Position numbers and translations under genes: made by a program
Shown here: piece after piece, positions 1 to 4,970 of the stretch
How positions within the stretch are numbered: position 1 is the stretch's first letter
Layout of the letters: the number at the start of each line of letters is the position of its first letter
Origin: Gammaproteobacteria bacterium
GTDB taxonomy: Bacteria > Pseudomonadota > Gammaproteobacteria > Burkholderiales > Burkholderiaceae_E
Length of the DNA stretch: 7,729 bases
Assembly: GCA_030425615.1 (NCBI GenBank)
Contig: JAUIAI010000097.1
Span: 1 to 7,729, forward strand
Direction of reading: 5' to 3'
The notes under the pieces: model-generated
The model's input: only the letters and a program-made list of their open reading frames with translations
What the model was told of the DNA's origin: nothing
The model's database searches: none

Positions 1-875
1 ATCGGCTTCTTGCTTCCCGGTGTGGTCAGTTTCAGCGCGATGCCGCCGTCGTGAGTCTGGAAGACGCGGTACTGCCACTCCGACCAGGCACCGTCGGCCC
101 AGAGAATCCAGAGCGTCTCTCCGTTGGCCACGTATTCCCCCCGGTCGACATTCGGATCGCCCTCCCCCAGCAACGTGCTGTTCGCGCCGGCGCCCGAAAC
201 CTGTCCGAAGATCGTGGAGCTCGCCGAATAGAGAACCTGTCCGTCGGCGGCGAAACGGTAGGCCTTGCGGGTCTCGCTGGCCACGAAACTGCCGCTGCCC
301 CCGCCCGTGTAGGTGATGTCGGTGCCGCTCGTGCTGGTTCGCGTCCAGAGACCCACGAGATTCGGGTCGCGCGCCAGTTCCCCACCCAGACTCGCGAAGA
401 CCTGGTCCGCGACCCGCGCATTGCCCGCCGACGAATTGACGTGCACGACGAACACGCCCAGCGGCCCCTTGAAGCGATAGCGCACGACGTGTGTCGCCTG
501 TCCGGCCGAGTAGTCGATGCGCGCTCCCGAGCCGCCCAGGGACTGAAACCCGCCGCGACGGACCGGCCCGAGCAGCGACTGCATCTGCTGATCGAACCAC
601 TGCAGGAGGCGGGGATCATCGACCCGGGTGATCCCACCCAGGTTCTCTCCTCCCACGAGAATCAGCTCCTGGTCCTGGCCGCCCCGTGCATCCGGCGGCG
701 ACAGGATAAGGAGGTCCTCCTGGGACTGCAGCTGCCAGTTGCCCGGATAGTCGAACCCGAGGCCGGAGGGGTGCTCGAAGCGCGCAGCCAGCGCGGAGGA
801 CGTCACGAGCAGACACGCGGCGAGTGCGCCCAGCCACCGATGCGCACGGCCGCAGTGGGTTGATTGCGAAGTCAT
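1..875 (-). CDS. Exported protein of unknown function, two-domain, C-terminus beyond left edge
   Basis: This minus-strand frame is open from the ATG at 875-873 to base 1: 291 codons with no stop, so the 3' end lies outside the window. The ATG has a strong Shine-Dalgarno, AAGGAG, 6 nt upstream. The N-terminus looks like a Sec signal peptide: basic residues R10/R13, a hydrophobic run at about 14-30, and a likely signal peptidase I site after ALA (residue 30). A LAAC at 18-21 resembles a lipobox but sits very early in the hydrophobic run. Residues 32-60 (FEHPSGLGFDYPGNW...) recall the start of PsbP/Mog1-like domains. The part after residue ~175 (LVGLWTRTST, then YRFAADG, GEYVANGETLWI, WQYRV) has the alternating strand pattern of small lipocalin-like beta-barrels. 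Both fold statements are impressions, not matches. It lies 46 bp downstream of the flavin oxidoreductase on the same strand, so cotranscription is possible. Function unknown; that it is a real exported protein is well supported. Confidence 0.8.
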   Translation of the reverse strand, partial: MTSQSTHCGRAHRWLGALAACLLVTSSALAARFEHPSGLGFDYPGNWQLQSQEDLLILSPPDARGGQDQELILVGGENLGGITRVDDPRLLQWFDQQMQSLLGPVRRGGFQSLGGSGARIDYSAGQATHVVRYRFKGPLGVFVVHVNSSAGNARVADQVFASLGGELARDPNLVGLWTRTSTSGTDITYTGGGSGSFVASETRKAYRFAADGQVLYSASSTIFGQVSGAGANSTLLGEGDPNVDRGEYVANGETLWILWADGAWSEWQYRVFQTHDGGIALKLTTPGSKKP

Positions 876-881
876 GTCACG

Positions 882-887
882 CTCCTT
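882..887 (-). promoter_or_regulatory. Strong ribosome binding site of the exported protein
   Basis: On the minus strand AAGGAG lies 6 nt before the ATG at 875-873. It fixes the start of the exported-protein gene and shows that this frame, rather than the long overlapping frames on either strand, is the translated one. Confidence 0.75.
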
Positions 888-921
888 GTCGGGAAACGGG
901 GTTCGGGGCGACAGCGCACGC

Positions 922-1947
922 TCACGCGGCACAAGCCGTCATCATCGGCGCCATGACCTGCTCGCCGAACAGGGTCATCGAGCGCTCGATCTGTTCATGG
1001 GAAAGATCGCCGAACGCGAAGCAGCCGACCACGTATTCGACATCGCCCCCCTCGGTGAGTGCTTCGAGATGGGCCCTTACGGTTGCGGGGCTGCCGACCA
1101 CTGCCGCCTGAACCTCGAGTGCGCGGTCGAAGTCACCGCCGACGGTCGGATCGTTCGGGATGGGCAGGTCATAGGCACGGAACAACATGCCCAGATCGTG
1201 CGTGAGACGGGCCCAGGCGCGACGCCCGAGCGTCAGGGCCTCCTCGTCGGAGGGCGCCACGACGAAGCGGCGCAGCACACCGATCTCCGGGGAGTGTCCG
1301 CCGGCCGGCGGGCCCTGCAGTGACCGGTAACGTGCGATGGAATCGCGCACGGCAGCGATCGGCCCGCCGACGATCGTGCTCACGCCCATCGCGGCCGCCA
1401 CCTCGAGGCGGCCGGGGCGCCAGAGGGGCGGATGGGGCCGTTGCACCGGTCGCAGCTGCAGGGGCACGTTCTCGAATGTGTGGAACCGGCCCGCGAAGGA
1501 GAGCTCGTCCCCGCTCGCAAACGCGGCGAGCAACAGAGCCATGGTTTCTTCGGTGCGGGCGACGGCTTCGTCCGGGTCCAGACCCCAGAGCCGGTGCTCG
1601 GGAATGCTGATGCCCTTGCCGAAGCCGAACTCGAAGCGACCCTCGCTGAGCGCATCCAGCATGCAGATCTCCTCGTAGAGCCGCAGCGGATGGTAGAAAG
1701 GAAGCAGGTGGCAGAGCGAGCCCAGCCGCATGGTCTTCGTGCGTTGGGCCACGGCAGACAGGAACAACCCGATCGACGGCGCGTGGTCCAGGGGCGTCAG
1801 GTGATGCTCGGACTTGTGGTATCGGTCAAAACCCAGGCGCTCGGCCAGTTCGGCCAGGGCGAGCCGGCTCGCATAGAGTTCCGTCGTGCTCAGATCGCCC
1901 GGTTGCTCGGACTGATCAAAGATGCCGAATCGCAGGCGCCCGCCCAT
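922..1947 (-). CDS. LLM-class flavin-dependent oxidoreductase (bacterial luciferase-like)
   Basis: This 341-aa protein belongs to the luciferase-like monooxygenase superfamily, TIM-barrel enzymes that usually oxidise a substrate with reduced FMN or use F420. Visible family signatures: an N-terminal barrel strand (RLRFGIFDQ, 4-12), the His block YHKSEHHLTPLDHAPS (43-58), AVAQRTKTMRLGSL (65-78), the typical HPLRLYEEICMLDALSEGR stretch (86-104) followed by FGFGKG (107-112), and the RPVQRPHPPLW segment (166-176). Length is normal for the family. The ATG at 1947-1945 is preferred to an in-frame GTG 45 nt upstream because a purine-rich AGGAGGAGG sits just before it, and the barrel begins directly after it. 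After PPLW the sequence goes to RPGRLEVAAAMG, about four to five residues shorter than I would expect there. The gene diverges from the deacylase gene and is followed by the exported-protein gene. Substrate and flavin preference cannot be told from sequence. Confidence 0.9.
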   Translation of the reverse strand: MGGRLRFGIFDQSEQPGDLSTTELYASRLALAELAERLGFDRYHKSEHHLTPLDHAPSIGLFLSAVAQRTKTMRLGSLCHLLPFYHPLRLYEEICMLDALSEGRFEFGFGKGISIPEHRLWGLDPDEAVARTEETMALLLAAFASGDELSFAGRFHTFENVPLQLRPVQRPHPPLWRPGRLEVAAAMGVSTIVGGPIAAVRDSIARYRSLQGPPAGGHSPEIGVLRRFVVAPSDEEALTLGRRAWARLTHDLGMLFRAYDLPIPNDPTVGGDFDRALEVQAAVVGSPATVRAHLEALTEGGDVEYVVGCFAFGDLSHEQIERSMTLFGEQVMAPMMTACAA

Positions 1948-1950
1948 GGT

Positions 1951-1959
1951 CCTCCTCCT
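1951..1959 (-). promoter_or_regulatory. Ribosome binding site that decides the oxidoreductase start
   Basis: The minus strand reads AGGAGGAGG then ACC then ATG (1947-1945). Within it an AGGAGG has a 6-nt spacing, near optimal. This supports initiation at 1947 rather than at the upstream GTG at 1992, which would place the Shine-Dalgarno inside the coding region. Confidence 0.75.
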
Positions 1960-1972
1960 CTCGTCTGGAGTA

Positions 1973-1994
1973 TCGTGTTCCTTGTGGGACACGA
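1973..1994. promoter_or_regulatory. 22-bp inverted repeat, candidate operator in the divergent intergenic region
   Basis: The arms TCGTGTTCC (1973-1981) and GGGACACGA (1986-1994) are inverted copies matching at 8 of 9 positions around a TTGT spacer. The centre falls at 1983.5, while the midpoint of the 71-bp gap between the two divergent start codons is 1983. The length and symmetry fit a site for a dimeric repressor acting on both genes, for example of TetR or GntR type. No regulator gene is in the window and I could not pick a convincing sigma-70 -35/-10 pair, so the role is inferred from position and symmetry only. Confidence 0.45.
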
Positions 1995-2018
1995 CACAAG
2001 ATTACCGGAGACCCGACC

Positions 2019-3314
2019 ATGAATGCACCCGCGCCCGCGCTTCCCGTCACCGAATCCCAGATCATCGAGGCCGTTTCGGCGCGCGAGGACGAAGCGGTCG
2101 AGCGGCTCAGCGCCCTGATCGCCGAGGGCTCGCTGCTGGGACACGAGGCCGGTGCTCAGGAACGGATGCGCGCCACTTACACCGGGCTCGGTCTGGACGT
2201 CGAGACCTTTCTCATCGACGAGGCCCGGGTCCGGGAGCATCCGGCGTGGTCGCCCTCGATCGTTTCCTATGACGGCCGTCCCAACGTGGTGGCGACCCAC
2301 CGACCCAAGGGGCCGACACGGGGCCGCTCGCTGATCCTGAACGGGCACATCGACGTCGTGCCCGTCGGAGCCGAAGCGCTCTGGACGAAACCGCCGTTCA
2401 CCCCCTGGCGGGACGGCGACCGGCTCTACGGCCGCGGCAGCGCGGACATGAAGGCGGGCATCATCGCCTGCGTCACCGCCATGCAGGCGCTGGCCGACCT
2501 CGGCTACGAACCGGCCGCCAAGGTGCTGCTGCAGTCGGTGATCGAAGAGGAATGCACGGGCAACGGCGCACTCGCCTGCCTGGTGCACGGCTACACGGCC
2601 GATGCGGCGCTCATCCCGGAACCCACCAAGGGCATCATGAGCGCCCAGATGGGCGTCATGTGGCTGGCGCTGGAGGTGCACGGCTTTCCGGTGCACGCAG
2701 CCTATGCGCACGAGGGCACGGACGCCATCCGTTTCGCCCAGGTTCTGGTGGACGAACTGCGCGAACTCGAGGCCGAGTGGAACCGGCCGGAGAACCGGCA
2801 CCCGGTCTACAGGGACTTCGCCCACCCGGTGAACTTCAACCTGGGCAAGCTGCGCGGCGGTGAGTGGGCGTCCTCGGTGGCCACCCACGCGCGCGCCGAT
2901 CTCCGTCTGGGCTTCTACCCGGGCGTGACACCGGCCGAGGTACGCGCCGAGGTCGAGCGCCGGCTCGCCGCGGCGCACGCCCGCCACCCGGCACGCGACT
3001 CGGTACGTTACGAGATCGTCTACGAGGGCTTCCAGGCCGATGGCCTGGTCGTGGACACCCAGCAGCCGATCATTCGCGAGCTGGTCGACAGCCACCGGGC
3101 CATCGTCGGCGCCGAGCCGGAGTTCGCGGCGTTCACGGGCACCACCGACGTGGAGTTCTTCCACCTCTACGGCGACATGCCCTCGACCTGCTACGGACCG
3201 CAGGGCGCCGACATCCACGGCATCGACGAATGGGTGTCCATCGCCAGCATGCAGCAGGTGGCCGCCGTCTACGCGTTGCTCATCGCGCGCTGGTGCGGGC
3301 TGAACCCGTGCTGA
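2019..3314 (+). CDS. ArgE/DapE-family (M20) metallo-deacylase/peptidase
   Basis: This 431-aa protein belongs to the M20/ArgE-DapE family of dinuclear zinc hydrolases that cleave amide bonds of N-acyl amino acids, succinyl-diaminopimelate or small peptides. The expected residues are present in order: the first metal His and Asp in LILNGHIDVVP (H110, D112), the bridging Asp in YGRGSADMKAG (D143), the catalytic and metal Glu pair in VIEEECTGNG (E177/E178), a metal Glu in PEPTKG (E201), a His in the dimerisation domain (H226), and the last metal His in DIHGIDEW (H400). The dimerisation domain spans about 205-320. GGAG lies 8 nt before the ATG. It diverges from the flavin oxidoreductase across a dyad and overlaps the next gene by 7 bp. 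Because it lies away from arginine or lysine biosynthesis genes, I infer a catabolic or accessory deacylase rather than true ArgE or DapE, so no symbol is given. Confidence 0.93.
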   Translation: MNAPAPALPVTESQIIEAVSAREDEAVERLSALIAEGSLLGHEAGAQERMRATYTGLGLDVETFLIDEARVREHPAWSPSIVSYDGRPNVVATHRPKGPTRGRSLILNGHIDVVPVGAEALWTKPPFTPWRDGDRLYGRGSADMKAGIIACVTAMQALADLGYEPAAKVLLQSVIEEECTGNGALACLVHGYTADAALIPEPTKGIMSAQMGVMWLALEVHGFPVHAAYAHEGTDAIRFAQVLVDELRELEAEWNRPENRHPVYRDFAHPVNFNLGKLRGGEWASSVATHARADLRLGFYPGVTPAEVRAEVERRLAAAHARHPARDSVRYEIVYEGFQADGLVVDTQQPIIRELVDSHRAIVGAEPEFAAFTGTTDVEFFHLYGDMPSTCYGPQGADIHGIDEWVSIASMQQVAAVYALLIARWCGLNPC

Positions 3315-3697
3315 AACGGACAGTCGCACACATCGGCGGCAAGCCTGTGATCCTCACCGACACGATCACCAAGCTCGACGCGGGTGACGCGGGGGCCATC
3401 GCCGTCTCCAGCTCGCACGGCGGCACCAGCTCGGCCGAGTTCGCGCTGGCGCAGCCCCTGACGTGCGCATTCTTCAGCGACGCCGGCATCGGCAAGCACC
3501 GCGCAGGCATCGCCGGCCTGGACATGCTCGACCGGGCGGGCGTGCCGGGCGTGGCGGTGTCACACGACACAGGCCGCATTGGTGATGCGGCCGACATCTG
3601 GGCCCACGGAATCGTGTCGGCGGTCAATGAAGCCGCTGGGCGCGCGGGGATTGCCGTGGGGCAGACGGTTCAGGAGGCGGCAGCCCGCTTCGGGTGA
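3308..3697 (+). CDS. Conserved-looking small protein of unrecognised family, coupled to the deacylase
   Basis: This 129-aa protein starts at a GTG (3308-3310) that overlaps the stop of the deacylase gene by 7 bp. That overlap and the shared direction suggest translational coupling; no good Shine-Dalgarno is visible. The frame stays open much further upstream inside the deacylase gene, but there it is Arg/Gly-rich shadow sequence, whereas from 3308 the composition becomes protein-like. Three blocks look like family signatures: IAVSSSHGGTSSAEFA (31-46), AFFSDAGIGKHRAGIAGLDML (54-74) and GVAVSHDTGRIGDA (81-94), the last two separated by VP-type loops. No signal peptide or membrane segment is seen. 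The Ser/His/Gly-rich blocks could form a small-molecule or nucleotide binding site, but I cannot name the function. I have an impression of similar uncharacterised proteins beside amidohydrolase-type genes, but could not verify it here. Coding status is likely; function is unknown. Confidence 0.72.
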   Translation: MLKRTVAHIGGKPVILTDTITKLDAGDAGAIAVSSSHGGTSSAEFALAQPLTCAFFSDAGIGKHRAGIAGLDMLDRAGVPGVAVSHDTGRIGDAADIWAHGIVSAVNEAAGRAGIAVGQTVQEAAARFG

Positions 3698-3713
3698 TCG
3701 CATGGGGCGGCAC

Positions 3714-4730
3714 TCAGACCGACACACCGTGGTTCCGTAGCCACTGGTGAATCGCCGGCTCCACCAGCACGCGAATCGCCTCGTTCGCATAGCCGCACCA
3801 GTGCACGCCGGCGAACACATCGAACGGTGCGTCCAGCGGACGGCCGAGACCGTCCGTGATGAGCACGCCGGCCTGGCGCGCCACGAGTGCACCGGCGACG
3901 TCATACGGGTGGCAGTGCAGACCGGTGGTACCCGAACCACCCGCCTTCGCGCGCACGATCCGGTCGAAGAAGGGCCGCAGATCGCAGCAGAAACGGTCAT
4001 GTCCCGCGATCAGTTCCACCATCTGACCGCCCGTGGACAGGTACTGGTCGTCGAACACCGGCGCGAAGCCGGGAGCATCGTGACCGAACGCCGCCGCGGC
4101 GATGTGCTCCATGAGATCGGCGGCCAGCGCCTTGGTGCCCGGGAAGAAGCTGGCCACGTGCCCGAAGCCGTGTTCGAGGGTGCGCGCGGTGCTCGGTTTC
4201 ACGGTCAGCGGCGCTCGTGCGCCGGTTTGCAGGTTCTCCCGCCAGGCCAGCAGCCGGCCCGCGGCCGTGGCGCCGAAGACGTCGGCTAGTGTCTGCTTGC
4301 TGGCGGGGATTTCCACCATCGCAGCAGCCAGGGCGTCGGCCAGATGCGCGCTTCCGTCGTCGCGCAGAGGCGCCATCGCCGCGAGGGACCATGCCGCACG
4401 CTTGTCCATCATGAGACCGCGGGTGCCGTCGATCGGATCGAGCAGGAGCGCGAAACGCGGCTCGCCCGGCCCGCCGATCACCACCCGTCCGTCGTCGCCG
4501 AAGCCCTCGGCGACCAGCAGCAGCGGCAGGCGCGTGGCCGGCCAGCGGCCGAGCACGGCGAGCACGACCGGCTCCACCTTGCGGTCGAGCGCGAAGATCG
4601 TGTCGCCGGCCTGCTCGCCCGTGGCCCGGGCATCGTTCTCGAGATCGCGGGAGCGCAGCAGGTGATCGCGTACGGCCACGCCGAGCGCGATCAGGCGAGA
4701 GACATCGGCGGGATCCTGGGCAGCGGGCAT
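3714..4730 (-). CDS. Inositol-monophosphatase-superfamily phosphatase
   Basis: This 338-aa protein has the metal-binding features of the IMPase/FBPase/CysQ superfamily, Mg-dependent and Li-sensitive phosphatases acting on inositol phosphates, PAP or related sugar phosphates. The N-terminal GDTIFALDRKVE (42-53) matches the conserved Asp/Thr/Lys region. E75 in LLVAEG is a metal Glu, LLLDPIDGTRGL (96-106) is the classic DPIDGT motif, and HPYDVAGALVARQAGVLITD (274-293) carries the C-terminal metal Asp (D277). The protein is longer than the usual ~260-270 residues because of extra sequence at about 145-245 (FGATAAGRLLAW to GHDRFCCDL). The frame continues upstream to 4922, but that part is Pro/His-rich low-complexity sequence. 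I therefore chose the ATG at 4730-4728, just before the first domain helix; its Shine-Dalgarno (GAG, 6 nt away) is weak. It is convergent with the small protein gene, 16 bp apart, and divergent from the efflux operon. The substrate is not identifiable. Confidence 0.88.
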   Translation of the reverse strand: MPAAQDPADVSRLIALGVAVRDHLLRSRDLENDARATGEQAGDTIFALDRKVEPVVLAVLGRWPATRLPLLLVAEGFGDDGRVVIGGPGEPRFALLLDPIDGTRGLMMDKRAAWSLAAMAPLRDDGSAHLADALAAAMVEIPASKQTLADVFGATAAGRLLAWRENLQTGARAPLTVKPSTARTLEHGFGHVASFFPGTKALAADLMEHIAAAAFGHDAPGFAPVFDDQYLSTGGQMVELIAGHDRFCCDLRPFFDRIVRAKAGGSGTTGLHCHPYDVAGALVARQAGVLITDGLGRPLDAPFDVFAGVHWCGYANEAIRVLVEPAIHQWLRNHGVSV

Positions 4731-4745
4731 TTCTGACTCGGGCTG

Positions 4746-4788
4746 GTGGGCCGGCGGCGTGTGGGCCGGCAGCGAGTGTGGAGCCGGC
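4746..4788. repeat. Three short direct repeats of GTGGGCCGGC type
   Basis: GTGGGCCGGC occurs exactly at 4746-4755 and 4761-4770, and a third copy with one extra base, GTGGAGCCGGC, at 4778-4788. The spacing is 15 and 17 bp. The repeats lie just upstream of the phosphatase start. They could be repeated protein-binding sites, or a slippage-derived low-complexity tract; the sequence does not decide between these. Confidence 0.5.
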
Positions 4789-4892
4789 AACCGGGGCGAC
4801 AGGCGGCCGGACCCGCCCGATGCCGGCGTAAAGTTTTGTCCGGAAGCAGAACCGGCGCGCTCCCACATGCTATGTTGCCGTCGATTTCCGGC

Positions 4893-4924
4893 CCGTGCCC
4901 GTAGGCGGTACGCCTGACGCACGG
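4893..4924. promoter_or_regulatory. Two-armed inverted repeat upstream of the efflux operon
   Basis: The outer arms CCGTGC (4893-4898) and GCACGG (4919-4924) and the inner arms AGGCG (4903-4907) and CGCCT (4911-4915), around a GTA loop, are perfect inverted copies. They could form a nested stem in RNA or a dyad operator in DNA. The element ends 46 bp before the adaptor start codon, a plausible place for an operator or leader hairpin. It has no T-tract, so it is not a typical intrinsic terminator. Confidence 0.35.
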
Positions 4925-4927
4925 TCA

Positions 4928-4941
4928 GCCGCTCGCGCGGC
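4928..4941. promoter_or_regulatory. Small GC hairpin in the adaptor leader
   Basis: GCCGC (4928-4932) and GCGGC (4937-4941) pair perfectly around a 4-nt TCGC loop, directly after the larger inverted repeat and 29 bp before the adaptor ATG. Such short GC hairpins arise easily by chance in DNA of this composition, so a function is only possible. Confidence 0.2.
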
Positions 4942-4970
4942 GGTCTGTTGGCTCACCTGCGATTGCGCCC

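Larger units (their letters stand above)
4731..4970. other. 240-bp divergent intergenic region between the phosphatase gene and the efflux operon
   Basis: No gene is supported here. It should hold the promoters of both flanking genes. AT-richer islands in otherwise GC-rich sequence occur at about 4829-4838 (TAAAGTTTTG) and 4866-4877 (ATGCTATGTTGC), the likeliest places for -10 elements. I found no -35/-10 pair with normal spacing on either strand. The region also contains three short direct repeats (4746-4788) and two inverted repeats (4893-4924 and 4928-4941), listed separately. Confidence 0.6.

Noticed and set aside
51..863. Plus-strand open frame of 270 codons over the exported-protein gene
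   Set aside because: No Shine-Dalgarno or domain signal. The opposite strand has a strong Shine-Dalgarno, a signal peptide and protein-like composition continuing to the window edge.
1948..1992. Upstream GTG start adding 15 residues to the flavin oxidoreductase
   Set aside because: The extension (SHKEHDTPDERRR) is encoded by the Shine-Dalgarno region and half of the dyad; the ATG at 1947 has the near-optimal ribosome site.
1890..3329. Very long minus-strand open frame (479 codons) opposite the deacylase gene
   Set aside because: Its product is rich in Arg/Val/His/Gly without domain motifs, and the plus strand carries a complete M20 protein with all metal ligands. Long antisense frames are common in GC-rich genes.
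3684..3713. Possible terminator between the convergent small-protein and phosphatase genes
   Set aside because: Only a 4-bp stem, CCCG/CGGG around CTT, overlaps the end of the gene, with no T-tract. The 16-bp gap holds no convincing hairpin.
4836..4876. Sigma-70 promoter formed by TTGTCC and TATGTT upstream of the adaptor
   Set aside because: The spacing between the two hexamers is 29 bp, far from the normal 16-18 bp, so only an AT-rich promoter-like area can be stated.
4731..4922. Longer N-terminus for the inositol-phosphatase-like protein
   Set aside because: The additional 64 residues are Pro/Arg/His/Ser-rich low-complexity with no export signal and would cover the direct repeats. The domain begins just after the ATG at 4730.
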